A DNA stretch of 64,000 nt from contig CAJUBD010000006.1 of NCBI GenBank assembly GCA_910584475.1, positions 1 through 64,000 of the forward strand, read 5' to 3'. Position 1 is the stretch's first letter, and the number at the start of each line of letters is the position of its first letter. The DNA comes from an uncultured Treponema sp. (lineage in GTDB: Bacteria; Spirochaetota; Spirochaetia; Treponematales; Treponemataceae). The notes beneath the pieces were generated by a model, which saw only the letters and a list, made by a program, of their open reading frames with translations, searched no databases and was not told the DNA's origin. This document shows positions 34,021-43,094 of the stretch, piece after piece. The position numbers were made by a program, and so were the translations under genes.

Positions 34021-36126
34021 ATGCAAAACGATGACCCTAGATATCTAAAGCTTTGTAAAATTGAAAACCTGCATTTGGCATGGGATAGAATTTTAACATC
34101 TACTAGCAATTTATCTTATAAAAATTACTATCGCCGTGTCTTTACTCTTTACCAAACTGATATAGATGACAATTTAAATAGTTTGTCAAATCGCCTAAAG
34201 GGGCATACATACAAACCATCTGATTCCATAAAATTTTTCAAGCCCAAGGAAAGCGGCTTGTTGCGTCCATTTACCTTTCTTGAATTAGAAGATTTGATTG
34301 TGTATCAAGGCATTGCGAATATATTGCTTCTAGATTTCTGTGAAAGAAGAAGAAAATTCGAAAACAAATATGTATTTAGCAATATTTTATGTGACGATAT
34401 AAACAATGACATTTTCCTGTTCAAAAAATGGAATGATGGATATTTAAAATATAAGAAAAATATTGCCAAGAATTTTGAAAATGGATTTGTTTATACAGCG
34501 CATTTCGATTTAGCCGCTTTTTATGACAGCATAGACCACAACTCTCTTGCTGGTGCGGTCACGAACAACATTGAAACTCCATTCTTTAATTTATTGTCAG
34601 AATGTCTTTTAAAATGGGCAAATCCAATTACTAAAGCGAATTATAGGCAAATACATCATTCAATACCGCAAGGACCTTTAGCTTCCTGTATCTTCGCGGA
34701 ATTATTTTTGTTTCCACTTGATGAAAAACTTATTGAGAATAATATTTTATACTCTCGATATGTTGATGATATTGTCATTCAAGGCAAGTCAGAACTAGAA
34801 GTAAGAAAGGCTATCGCTTTTTTGGACAAATTGTGCAAGCATAGAGGTTTGATTCCCCAAAGCAGCAAGTTCAAAATATTAAAAGCCACAACAAAAGAAG
34901 AAGCCATCGGAAAAAGACCAAGTATTGATGCAGATGAAAAAAGAAAGATATTTTCATCTGAAAAAGATGTTTTAAAATTATTTGAAGAATCTATTGCGGA
35001 AAAGACATATGACAGCACAACATTGCGGTATATATTAAAATGTTACAGAAAAAGCGATATTTTAGTTCCTCTGATTCTAGAAAATTTTGAGAATCATTAT
35101 GAGTTGGCGGAAGAATTTTGCTCCTATTTGAGTTTCTTTATTTACAAAAGAAGTGAAGATTATGTTAAAAAATTTAAGACACAGATTTTAAATGGCTTAA
35201 TTCCTTATGATTATGTAGAAAAAGAAATTTGGGAACTTTTTGCTACAATGAGTATAATTGGATTTAAAGATAATGACTTGACAGACTCTGCCATTAAGAA
35301 AATAAAAGATTCTTCTCCAGAAATTAGATATGGAGCGTTTTGTTATCTTTCAACATTAAATGACAACAGATTTATGTCTTTTTTACAATATGAAAAAAGT
35401 TCTCTTATGCAGTTACTGTTGGTAAAATTTATTACTCCTCAAATTATAAGAACAAGCAATTTTAATCAATGTTTAGAACAAATAAAACAAAGAACTTCAA
35501 ATGTTTTGATGCCGATTATACAAAATCATATAAACCACCTTTATTTAACAGGAGAAATAGAGGAAGAAGTTTATAAAACTTTGAATTTAACAGCTCTTAA
35601 TAATAAAACATTTGACAGTTTTAGTTATTATCTTAAAAATGATTACAAAATAGATGCTTTAATTGATTGGAAAAAACTTTTGGGAAGTGATTATAAACAA
35701 CTCAATGAAACCATGTACCATATTTCTATTTATAAAAAGATTGATAAGACAGCTTGGCTAAATTTGATTGATTCATTCAACGATCTTTTTATAAAAGCGC
35801 TTATTCCTCATTTTGAAAAGTGGATTTCTTGTAAGAAAGGCTGGCCAAGTCTAACTGAAAAAAAGCAAGGGGAAATAAAACCAAAAGACTATGGAAAAAT
35901 TTTACAAGAACTCATTGACAAAAACCTTATAAAAGAAAATGCGAAAAAGTTAAAAGAAATTCATGATAGACGATGTTCCACGCCATTATCTCATTCAAAA
36001 GATTTCAAGACGATGGGAGCATCAAAATTTCTTACTTCTTCAGAACGCAATAAGTATTTTGGCATTTTTAAGGCTTGTTTGAATGATATAGTGAAAATTA
36101 TTTTAAAATACAATAAAAAAGACTGA
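34021..36126 (+). CDS. Defence-type reverse transcriptase with HEPN-like C-terminus
   Basis: A 701-residue protein starting at ATG 34021 with GGGGTGAT upstream. The RT core has HFDLAAFYDSIDH (motif A, near 165), SIPQGPLASCIF (motif B, near 220) and SRYVDDIVI (catalytic YVDD, near 250). There is no maturase or group II intron domain. The C-terminal 350 residues are helical and end with DRRCSTPLSHSKDF, an R-x6-H pattern like HEPN RNases, as in AbiA-type abortive-infection RTs. It is AT-rich and sits between the FRG gene and the DUF6978-like pair. I infer an anti-phage role. Confidence 0.82.
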   Translation: MQNDDPRYLKLCKIENLHLAWDRILTSTSNLSYKNYYRRVFTLYQTDIDDNLNSLSNRLKGHTYKPSDSIKFFKPKESGLLRPFTFLELEDLIVYQGIANILLLDFCERRRKFENKYVFSNILCDDINNDIFLFKKWNDGYLKYKKNIAKNFENGFVYTAHFDLAAFYDSIDHNSLAGAVTNNIETPFFNLLSECLLKWANPITKANYRQIHHSIPQGPLASCIFAELFLFPLDEKLIENNILYSRYVDDIVIQGKSELEVRKAIAFLDKLCKHRGLIPQSSKFKILKATTKEEAIGKRPSIDADEKRKIFSSEKDVLKLFEESIAEKTYDSTTLRYILKCYRKSDILVPLILENFENHYELAEEFCSYLSFFIYKRSEDYVKKFKTQILNGLIPYDYVEKEIWELFATMSIIGFKDNDLTDSAIKKIKDSSPEIRYGAFCYLSTLNDNRFMSFLQYEKSSLMQLLLVKFITPQIIRTSNFNQCLEQIKQRTSNVLMPIIQNHINHLYLTGEIEEEVYKTLNLTALNNKTFDSFSYYLKNDYKIDALIDWKKLLGSDYKQLNETMYHISIYKKIDKTAWLNLIDSFNDLFIKALIPHFEKWISCKKGWPSLTEKKQGEIKPKDYGKILQELIDKNLIKENAKKLKEIHDRRCSTPLSHSKDFKTMGASKFLTSSERNKYFGIFKACLNDIVKIILKYNKKD

Positions 36127-36152
36127 TATATTCCCACAAAAACATCAAAATA

Positions 36153-36161
36153 TGATATAAT
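36153..36161 (+). promoter_or_regulatory. Extended -10 promoter
   Basis: TGATATAAT gives an extended -10 (TG at 36153-36154, TATAAT at 36156-36161). It lies eight bases before ATG 36170, so the transcript would be leaderless or nearly so. Confidence 0.5.
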
Positions 36162-36169
36162 TTTCTTTT

Positions 36170-36613
36170 ATGGAAACGGATCTCACGGATTTTGAAGCAA
36201 GTCATCTTCGCGGAATGGAAAAGCATCGCAAATCTGAAGATATGTACAAATATCCCGATTTGTGCGGTGGCATTTCAATTCCTCTTGTTTCTGCAAACAA
36301 GAAAGAAGAATTTTCTCTTGCTATCAGCAGAGGGCATATAGACATTTCAAGGAATTCGTTTGTCAATGTTGCGAGAAAAGCCATTCCGTTGGTAAGACTT
36401 GATTTGGCAGGAGGAATGCATCACAATCCCGACGGCACGGAAATTCCTTTGCCTCATATCCATATTTACAAAGAAGGCTTCGCGCTCAAATGGGCATATC
36501 CCTTGCCAAAGGAATTTGCAAATTGCAACTCCGTTCCTGAATATCTGGATAAATTTATGGACTTTTGCAACATCACTAAAAAACCGAAAATAGACATGGG
36601 GCTTTTTGTATGA
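36170..36613 (+). CDS. DUF6978-like protein
   Basis: A 147-residue protein. The segment FSLAISRGHIDISRNSF followed by PLVRLDLAGGMHHNPDGTEI and PHIHIYKEGFALKWAYPL is the recognisable core of this family; the conserved His residues might bind a metal. It overlaps the DUF1828/1829 gene by four bases (ATGA) and the pair is often found together in mobile defence or toxin-antitoxin-like loci. It has its own promoter within the operon. Confidence 0.7.
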   Translation: METDLTDFEASHLRGMEKHRKSEDMYKYPDLCGGISIPLVSANKKEEFSLAISRGHIDISRNSFVNVARKAIPLVRLDLAGGMHHNPDGTEIPLPHIHIYKEGFALKWAYPLPKEFANCNSVPEYLDKFMDFCNITKKPKIDMGLFV

Positions 36614-37380
36614 ACAAGAGCGAAATTAACTCATTGCTAAAAAACTATTTTGATTGGCTTAAAAACAAAACTTTCTCAAAGGATATGGAAAATAATTGGG
36701 TTTCGATTTCCACGCCTTTCTTAGACAGGCACAACGATTGCCTGCAAATCTACGCCCGAAAGGAAAATGAAAAAATCCGTTTGAGCGATGACGGATGCAC
36801 AATCGAAGACCTTGCTTCGTGTGGATGCCTCCTTGATTCTCCGCACAGAAAAAAACTCCTTGAAACGACATTGCGAGGTTTTGGAATTTCCTGCGAGAAG
36901 GACGAATTGTTTACTTTTGCAACGCAAGAGAATTTTCCTGAAAAAAAACACAATATGATTCAAGCGATGCTTGCGGTCAACGATTTGTTTTATACGGCAT
37001 CTCCCCATATTCTTAGTTTTTTTGTTGAAGATGTGATGACTTGGTTTGATTCCATAGATGTTCGATATATGCAGAAAGTTAAATTTCAAGGAAAAAGCGG
37101 ATATGATAATATGTTTGACTTTGCCATACCAAAATCAAAACAATGCCCAGAACGGATACTTCAAACTATTTCCAATCCGACAAAAGACAGCGTTCAGAAT
37201 ATTGTATTCAGGTGGCTTGACACAAGGGAGAACAGACCTGAAGAATCAAAACTTATTACTCTTATAAATGATGGTGAAAAACAAGTTTCGCCACAAATTA
37301 CAGAGGCGTTTGCAAACTATGACATTCAACCAATAGTTTGGTCAAAACATGATGACTACAAAGATTTGTTGATTGCATAA
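36610..37380 (+). CDS. DUF1828/DUF1829 protein
   Basis: A 256-residue protein. The N-terminal DUF1828 domain reads FLDRHNDCLQIYARKENEKIRLSDDG and TIEDLASCGCLLDSPHRKKLL; the C-terminal DUF1829 domain has SGYDNMFDFAIPKSK and the NIVFRWLDTRENR block. The role is unknown; the pairing with DUF6978 suggests a two-component defence or maintenance unit. Translation is coupled to the upstream gene. It is closer in composition to the host than the RT. Confidence 0.75.
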   Translation: MNKSEINSLLKNYFDWLKNKTFSKDMENNWVSISTPFLDRHNDCLQIYARKENEKIRLSDDGCTIEDLASCGCLLDSPHRKKLLETTLRGFGISCEKDELFTFATQENFPEKKHNMIQAMLAVNDLFYTASPHILSFFVEDVMTWFDSIDVRYMQKVKFQGKSGYDNMFDFAIPKSKQCPERILQTISNPTKDSVQNIVFRWLDTRENRPEESKLITLINDGEKQVSPQITEAFANYDIQPIVWSKHDDYKDLLIA

Positions 37381-37428
37381 ATAAAATTTGACAAGGAGTA
37401 TTCCTGCCAAAAAAGGAGTTTTAAATCT

Positions 37429-37911
37429 ATGATACTGTATCACGGCAGCAATGTTACCGTTGAACGACCGAAGTTGATAAAACAGAATCGTTTTTTGGAT
37501 TTCGGGTTCGGTTTTTACACGACGACTAACGACGAGCAAGCCAAGAGTTTCGCAAGAAAAGTAACTGCCGACCGCAAAACAGGAACGCCGACATTGAATG
37601 TCTATGAAATCGATGAAAACAGTGCTTTTGCGGAATGTGCGCTTCTACGCTTCGACTCGCCTGACGAGAAATGGCTTGACTTTGTGTCCGCTTGCAGACA
37701 AGGAATTTGCGGCGAAAGGCAGTATGATATGATTTTCGGAGCGGTGGCGAATGACAATGTGTATCAGACCATAACGCTTTATATGGCGGGCGTTCTTTCA
37801 AAAGAACAAGCATTGGAAGCACTTAAAATCAAAAAGTTATACAATCAACTTGTTTTTGCGACAGAAAAATCTTTGGAATATCTTCATTTTCAAAGGGGAG
37901 TCCTTGTATGA
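37429..37911 (+). CDS. DUF3990 protein (ADP-ribosyltransferase-like)
   Basis: A 160-residue protein beginning MILYHGSNVTVERPKL, followed by LDFGFGFYTTTNDEQAKSFA. This YHGS...GFYTT pattern resembles the NAD-binding core of ADP-ribosyltransferase folds. DUF3990 genes commonly stand next to DUF3791 genes, as here, and the set behaves like a toxin-antitoxin module by layout. AAGGAG precedes the start. The stop overlaps the next start by four bases. Confidence 0.75.
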   Translation: MILYHGSNVTVERPKLIKQNRFLDFGFGFYTTTNDEQAKSFARKVTADRKTGTPTLNVYEIDENSAFAECALLRFDSPDEKWLDFVSACRQGICGERQYDMIFGAVANDNVYQTITLYMAGVLSKEQALEALKIKKLYNQLVFATEKSLEYLHFQRGVLV

Positions 37912-38147
37912 ATGAAAATCAATTCAGCGCGTTGCTCGCCGTAATCACGCCCCAAATCATAGAACTTATCACGAAGAACAGCAACATAAGCGAGGCGCAG
38001 GCGGTGTCGCATTTTTACAAGTCAAAGCTTTATGGCGAGCTTTCCAAAGAAGAGTCAAAATTGTGGCATTACAGCCCGCTCACATTGTATTCTATGTATC
38101 AGGACGAGCTTATAACCGGCTCGTATGACTACCCGGAGGAATCCTAG
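37908..38147 (+). CDS. DUF3791 protein (first copy)
   Basis: A 79-residue protein with VITPQIIELITKNSNISEAQ and SHFYKSKLYGELSKEES, then LSPLTLY-like closing (HYSPLTLYSMYQDEL). It overlaps the DUF3990 gene by four bases and the next DUF3791 gene starts directly after its TAG. By context it may be the partner or antitoxin of DUF3990. Confidence 0.7.
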   Translation: MNENQFSALLAVITPQIIELITKNSNISEAQAVSHFYKSKLYGELSKEESKLWHYSPLTLYSMYQDELITGSYDYPEES

Positions 38148-38351
38148 ATGAGCAAAGAAGGAATATTTTTGGTCTACTGTATGGAACGATACCGCTATGC
38201 AAAAAATCTCACGGGCGCAGAAATTTCGGAACTCTTTGATAAATACGATATATACGATTATATAATCCGTTTTTTTGAGTCTCTCCATACTATGGGAGAA
38301 AACCTCATTGTGCAGGATATTGACAACCGCATTTCAAATGCCTTTGTTTGA
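38148..38351 (+). CDS. DUF3791 protein (second copy)
   Basis: A 67-residue protein with IFLVYCMERYRYAKNLTGAE and ELFDKYDIYDYIIRFFESLH, the usual form of the short DUF3791 proteins. Its ATG touches the stop of the previous gene. Two unlike DUF3791 copies after one DUF3990 gene is a recurrent layout. Confidence 0.7.
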   Translation: MSKEGIFLVYCMERYRYAKNLTGAEISELFDKYDIYDYIIRFFESLHTMGENLIVQDIDNRISNAFV

Positions 38352-38383
38352 TATTGAACGCAACGCGAGATAAGGATAACAAT

Positions 38384-41300
38384 ATGCCCTCATATTTTAC
38401 CGAAGCCAACTATGGAAACGCCATAATCGAATTGTTTTGCAATCTTGGCTACAGTTATGTGTACGGTCCGGATGTGGAGCGCGATTTTTCATGCCCGCTT
38501 TATAAAGATGAATTGGAAAAAAGTCTTTTTCGCCTCAATCCGAATTTGCCGAACGAGGCGATAAAAGGAGCGATTGACAAACTTGTGAATTTTGAAAACG
38601 GCGAGTTGGTGCAAAAGAACGCCGTCTTTATGGATTATCTGCAAAACGGAATCGAAGTGAGCTATTTCGACAAGGAAGAGCGGAACGAGAGAGTGCATAT
38701 TGCCGACTATCAAAACATCGAAAACAATTCTTTTGTCATTGCCAATCAATGGACATTTGTTGAAAACAGCGAGAAGCGAGCCGATATAATTATCTTTTTG
38801 AACGGGCTTCCCATCGTGCTTATGGAGTTGAAGTCTCCTTCCCGCGAAGAAACGGACGCGTCGGAGGCTTACCGACAGATTCGCAACTACATAAAAGAAA
38901 TTCCGTCGATGTTCACATACAATTGCATTTGCGTGACGAGCGACCAACTCACGACAAAGGCCGGCACAATCACATCGGACGAAAGCCGCTATATGGAATG
39001 GAAGACGGTTGACGGCAGCTACGAGAACACGAAATTTGCGCAATGGGAAACATTTTTCGAGGGGATGTTTCAAAAGGAGCGGCTGCTTGACATTCTGCAA
39101 AATTTCATCTGCTTTTCCAACGAGGGGCTTGAAAGTCATAAAATTCTCGCCGGCTATCATCAATATTTCGCGGTGCGAAAGGCGGTTGAGTCCACGAAAA
39201 AGGCGACCGTAACCGACGGCAAAGGCGGCGTGTTCTGGCACACGCAAGGAAGCGGGAAGTCGCTTTCAATGGTGTTTTACGCGCATTTGTTGCAGGAAGC
39301 GTTGGAGACTCCGACAATTGTTGTGATTACCGACAGGAACGATTTGGACGATCAACTGTATGGACAGTTTGCGAAGTGCAAGGATTTCTTGCGGCAGACG
39401 CCGGTGCAGGCGGAAAGCCGCGCCCATTTGAAAGAATTGCTTGCGGTGTGCAAGGCGAACGGAATTTTCTTCACCACGATGCAGAAGTTCGAGGAATCGG
39501 GCGAGCCGCTTTCTATGCGCCGCAATATTATCGTGATGGCGGACGAGGCGCACCGCGGGCAATACGGCTTGTCGGAAGAAATCGAAGTAAAAAAGAACGA
39601 AACGACAGGTAAAATGGAAGCGACGGGCAGAATAAAAGTGGGCGTGGCGCGAGTGATTCGCGACAGCCTTCCCAACGCAACATTCATCGGATTTACGGGC
39701 ACGCCCATTTCTTTAAAAGACAGAAGCACTCGCGAAGTTTTTGGCGACTATATCGACATTTACGATATGACGCAGGCGGTGGAAGACAACGCCACGCGCC
39801 CCGTTTATTACGAAAGCCGCGTCGTTAAATTGAAGTTGGACGAGACGACGATAAAACTCATCGACCGCGAATACGACATTATGGCGCAAAACGCCGACGC
39901 GGAAGTGATTGAAAAAAGCAAGCATGAGTTGAGCAAAATGGAAGCCGTTCTTGGCGCGGAAAGCACGCTTGACTCTCTGGTTTCCGACATTCTGACTCAC
40001 TATGAAAATTTCCGCGCAAACCTTTTGACCGGCAAGGCGATGATTGTGGCGTATTCGCGTCCCATCGCGATGAAAATATACGAAAAAATCTTGGGCTTGC
40101 GCCCTGAATGGAAAAAGAAAGTCGCCGTCGTGATGACTTCCGCCAACAACGACCCGGAGGAATGGCGCGACATAATCGGAAACAAAACGAAGCGCGATGA
40201 ACTTGCGAATGAATTCAAAGACAACGCAAGCGAATTGAAAATTGCAATAGTCGTGGATATGTGGCTTACGGGCTTTGATGTTCCGTCGCTTGCAACCATG
40301 TATGTCTACAAGCCGATGGTCGGTCATAATCTTATGCAGGCGATTGCGCGGGTGAACAGTGTGTTCGGCGACAAAGAGGGAGGTCTGATTGTCGATTATG
40401 TGGGCATTGCCTCCGCCCTCAAGCAAGCCATGAACGACTACACCAAGCGCGACCGGGATGCGTACGGCGACACGAATATAGAAAGCGCCGCGTACCCGAA
40501 GTTTTTGGAAAAACTGTCAATATGCCGTGACTTGCTTTACGGATATGAGTACGGCAATTTGGGAATAGTGACGGATTTGGAGCGCATGAATTTTGTGAGC
40601 GGGGCGGTCAATTTTCTGCTTGCGCCGTCAAAGCAGCGGGAAAAGGAGGATTTCCTGAAAGAGGCGTTGGCGCTGAAGCAGGCGCTTTCCCTTTGTTCTT
40701 CTATCGTTGATGAGCCGTCGCGGATTGAGGCGGCGTTCTTTGAGGCGGTGCGCGTGATGCTGTCGAGCGTCTGGCGGCAAGGAGGCGTGCATAGAATTTC
40801 CCTGAAGGAAATAAACGAGCGCGTAAACGAACTTTTGAAGCAAAGCATAAAAAGCGATGGCGTAATCAATCTTTTTTCCGATGCGAAGGAGAGTTTTTCG
40901 TTATTCGACCAAAAGTTCCTTGCGGACATCGCGAAAATGAAGGAAAAGAATCTTGCCGTTGAACTTTTGAAAAGGCTTATTGCCGAACAGATTTCAGTAT
41001 ACAGGCGTTCTAATGTCGTCAAGTCAGCCAAATTCAGCGAAATAATTCAGGAGACGATGAACCGCTATTTGAACGGAATGCTCACTAACGAAGAAGTCAT
41101 ACAGGAATTGCTCAGAATTGCGAATGACATTGCGCAGGCGAATTCCGAAAGCGAAAAACTTGGTCTTACCGAAGAGGAAATTGCTTTTTACGATGCGCTC
41201 ACAAAGCCGCAGGCGATTAAGGATTTTTATGAAAACGGTGAACTGATCGCCATTACAAAAGAACTGACAGAAACCTTGCGAAAAAACAAGACTGTTGACT

Positions 41301-41446
41301 GGTCAAAGCGCGAATCCGCCAGAGCAAAAATGCGAATGATGATAAAGAAACTGCTCAAAAAGCACAAGTATCCGCCGGAGGGAATGGAAGATGCCGTTCA
41401 AACTGTTATAACTCAATGTGAGTTGTGGACCGATTGCGCAGACTAG
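38384..41446 (+). CDS. hsdR: Type I restriction-modification system, R subunit
   Basis: A protein of about 1020 residues starting at ATG 38384 with AAGGATAA upstream. The nuclease domain has LPIVLMELKSPSRE (ExK). The translocase has FWHTQGSGKSLSM (Walker A), VITDRNDLDDQL, MADEAHRGQYG (DEAH box), FIGFTGTPI and DMWLTGFDVPSLATMYVYKP. The C-terminal helical domain that docks to HsdM follows. It cuts unmodified DNA after ATP-driven translocation. It is separated from hsdS by the accessory genes 32686-38351 and has host-like composition. Confidence 0.94.
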   Translation: MPSYFTEANYGNAIIELFCNLGYSYVYGPDVERDFSCPLYKDELEKSLFRLNPNLPNEAIKGAIDKLVNFENGELVQKNAVFMDYLQNGIEVSYFDKEERNERVHIADYQNIENNSFVIANQWTFVENSEKRADIIIFLNGLPIVLMELKSPSREETDASEAYRQIRNYIKEIPSMFTYNCICVTSDQLTTKAGTITSDESRYMEWKTVDGSYENTKFAQWETFFEGMFQKERLLDILQNFICFSNEGLESHKILAGYHQYFAVRKAVESTKKATVTDGKGGVFWHTQGSGKSLSMVFYAHLLQEALETPTIVVITDRNDLDDQLYGQFAKCKDFLRQTPVQAESRAHLKELLAVCKANGIFFTTMQKFEESGEPLSMRRNIIVMADEAHRGQYGLSEEIEVKKNETTGKMEATGRIKVGVARVIRDSLPNATFIGFTGTPISLKDRSTREVFGDYIDIYDMTQAVEDNATRPVYYESRVVKLKLDETTIKLIDREYDIMAQNADAEVIEKSKHELSKMEAVLGAESTLDSLVSDILTHYENFRANLLTGKAMIVAYSRPIAMKIYEKILGLRPEWKKKVAVVMTSANNDPEEWRDIIGNKTKRDELANEFKDNASELKIAIVVDMWLTGFDVPSLATMYVYKPMVGHNLMQAIARVNSVFGDKEGGLIVDYVGIASALKQAMNDYTKRDRDAYGDTNIESAAYPKFLEKLSICRDLLYGYEYGNLGIVTDLERMNFVSGAVNFLLAPSKQREKEDFLKEALALKQALSLCSSIVDEPSRIEAAFFEAVRVMLSSVWRQGGVHRISLKEINERVNELLKQSIKSDGVINLFSDAKESFSLFDQKFLADIAKMKEKNLAVELLKRLIAEQISVYRRSNVVKSAKFSEIIQETMNRYLNGMLTNEEVIQELLRIANDIAQANSESEKLGLTEEEIAFYDALTKPQAIKDFYENGELIAITKELTETLRKNKTVDWSKRESARAKMRMMIKKLLKKHKYPPEGMEDAVQTVITQCELWTDCAD

Positions 41447-41535
41447 ACGAAAAGACAAAAAGCGGCGATTTTTGGTTGTTGGAGAGTTTGTATATACACG
41501 AGAGACGGCGGAAACTGATTTTTCGAGACGATGCA

Positions 41536-41564
41536 TTGACAAATGCGACTCCTCGCGCTAGAAT
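41536..41564 (+). promoter_or_regulatory. Sigma-70-type promoter abutting a start codon
   Basis: TTGACA at 41536-41541 and TAGAAT at 41559-41564 are 17 bases apart. ATG 41571 lies six bases after the -10 box, so the mRNA would start at or next to the start codon. Confidence 0.7.
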
Positions 41565-41570
41565 GGAAAG

Positions 41571-42449
41571 ATGTACGAACTCGTTCAAGTCGCGCCGCGC
41601 ACTTATTACATGCAAAGCCCTGCGAAAATCGGCGTGGTGGAATTGGGCGCGGGCGAAGTCTGCTTCATCGACAGCGGAAGCGACAAGGACGCAGTGCGCA
41701 AGGCTCGGCAAATCCTCGACGCCCACGCATGGCGTCTTCGCGCCATTTATAACACGCATTCCAATGCCGACCATATCGGCGGCAACAGTTATCTTGCGTC
41801 GCAGACCGGTTGCAAAATCTACGCGCATGGAATCGAGCGCGACTTCACGCGCCATACGATTTTGGAGCCGTCGTTCCTTTACGGCGGATTTCCTCCCGAA
41901 GAGCTTAAACGGAAATTCCTTTTGGCGCAGGAAAGCGACGCGGAAGAACTGACCGAAGATATTCTTCCCGAAGGACTTTCTATGATTCCTCTGCCCGGAC
42001 ATTTTTTTGACATGGTTGGTTTCAGGACTCCCGATGACATTGTTTTTCTTGCCGACTGCCTTTCAAGCGAGGCGACTTTAGAAAAATACAAAATTACTTT
42101 CATCTATGATGTCGCTTCGTACCTTGACACGCTTGAAAAAGTCAAGGCGATGCAGGCGAAACTTTTCATTCCGTCGCACGCCGACGCGAGCGAAAACATC
42201 GCGCCGCTCGCCGAGCTCAACATCAAAAAGGTGAACGAAGTGGCGCGAAAAATCGTAAGCCTTTGCGCAGAGCCGATTTGCTTTGAGCGGATTTTGCAAA
42301 GGCTCTTTTCGGACTTCGGTCTTACGATGACGTTCGAGCAGCACGCGCTCGTGGGAAGCACCGTGCGCTCGTATCTTTCTTATCTAAAGAAAATTGGCGA
42401 AGTGGACGCGACTTTCGAGGACAACATTCTTCTTTGGCGCAAAAAATGA
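41571..42449 (+). CDS. Metallo-beta-lactamase fold hydrolase
   Basis: A 292-residue protein. The metal-binding motif appears as YNTHSNADHIGGNSYL, an HxNxDH form of HxHxDH in which the second His is Asn, so the metal site may be altered. Further metal ligands are likely in PLPGHFFDMVGF and FLADCLSS, and the final SHADA. The C-terminal 90 residues form a winged-helix-like region (FERILQRLFSDFGLTM). Enzymes of this kind hydrolyse thioesters or related bonds. The gene is probably transcribed as a leaderless mRNA. Confidence 0.82.
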   Translation: MYELVQVAPRTYYMQSPAKIGVVELGAGEVCFIDSGSDKDAVRKARQILDAHAWRLRAIYNTHSNADHIGGNSYLASQTGCKIYAHGIERDFTRHTILEPSFLYGGFPPEELKRKFLLAQESDAEELTEDILPEGLSMIPLPGHFFDMVGFRTPDDIVFLADCLSSEATLEKYKITFIYDVASYLDTLEKVKAMQAKLFIPSHADASENIAPLAELNIKKVNEVARKIVSLCAEPICFERILQRLFSDFGLTMTFEQHALVGSTVRSYLSYLKKIGEVDATFEDNILLWRKK

Positions 42450-42470
42450 ATGCTTTCATTTTGAGAAAAC

Positions 42471-42971
42471 ATGAACGCTCTTGAACTGGCACGAAAATCC
42501 GACGCGCAGACTTGCTACGAAATAATCGAGCAGGCGAAGGCGTTTCAACGCGAGCAGGGCTTCGTGCAATGGACGGACGACTACCCAAATCTGCAAACTA
42601 TTCTCGATGACATCGATGATGGAAATGGATACGCGCTGAAAGTGGACGGAAGCATCGCAGGCTATTTGTGTGTGAGTTTCGACGGCGAGAGTGATTATTC
42701 GGAAATTCGCGGCAAGTGGAGTTCCGATGCGCGATATGCCGTAGTCCACAGAATGGCGTTCGACAAGAGATTTCGTGGAAAGGGCTTGGCTGGCGTGACG
42801 CTCGCCCTCGTGGAAAAGCTCTGCGAGGAAAGGGCGGTGCGTTGCATTCGCATTGATACGGATTCTTGCAACGAGCGAATGCAGCACATTTTGCTCAAAA
42901 GCGGATTCGTCAAGTGCGGCACGATTATGTTTCAAGGCAGCGAAAAACTCGCCTTCGACAAGGTTTTCTGA
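42471..42971 (+). CDS. GNAT family N-acetyltransferase
   Basis: A 166-residue protein. AVVHRMAFDKRFRGKGLAGVTLALVEKL contains the acetyl-CoA-binding R-x-x-G-x-G/A loop, preceded by IAGYLCVSFDGE and followed by RIDTDSCNERMQHILLKSGF. The substrate is unknown; proteins of this length often acetylate small amines. It starts 21 bases after the MBL-fold gene and is likely in its operon. Confidence 0.88.
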   Translation: MNALELARKSDAQTCYEIIEQAKAFQREQGFVQWTDDYPNLQTILDDIDDGNGYALKVDGSIAGYLCVSFDGESDYSEIRGKWSSDARYAVVHRMAFDKRFRGKGLAGVTLALVEKLCEERAVRCIRIDTDSCNERMQHILLKSGFVKCGTIMFQGSEKLAFDKVF

Positions 42972-43005
42972 TAATGAAAAAGTTGAAAATTTTTCATAAA
43001 TTCTC

Positions 43006-43034
43006 TTGACAAAAATTCCGCGCGCAAATATAAT
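43006..43034 (+). promoter_or_regulatory. Consensus sigma-70 promoter
   Basis: TTGACA at 43006-43011 and TATAAT at 43029-43034, 17 bases apart. It drives the gene at 43095, whose AGGAGAA site follows. Confidence 0.8.
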
Positions 43035-43094
43035 TGCTTTTCCTAGTTTGGCAAGTAGTTTGTTGATTTTTGCGCGCATCGCAGGAGAAAAATT

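Noticed and set aside
34021..36126. Group II intron, retron or DGR reverse transcriptase
   Set aside because: No maturase or HNH domain, no intron domain V or VI sequence around it, no retron msr-msd-like leader and no variable-repeat pair was seen.
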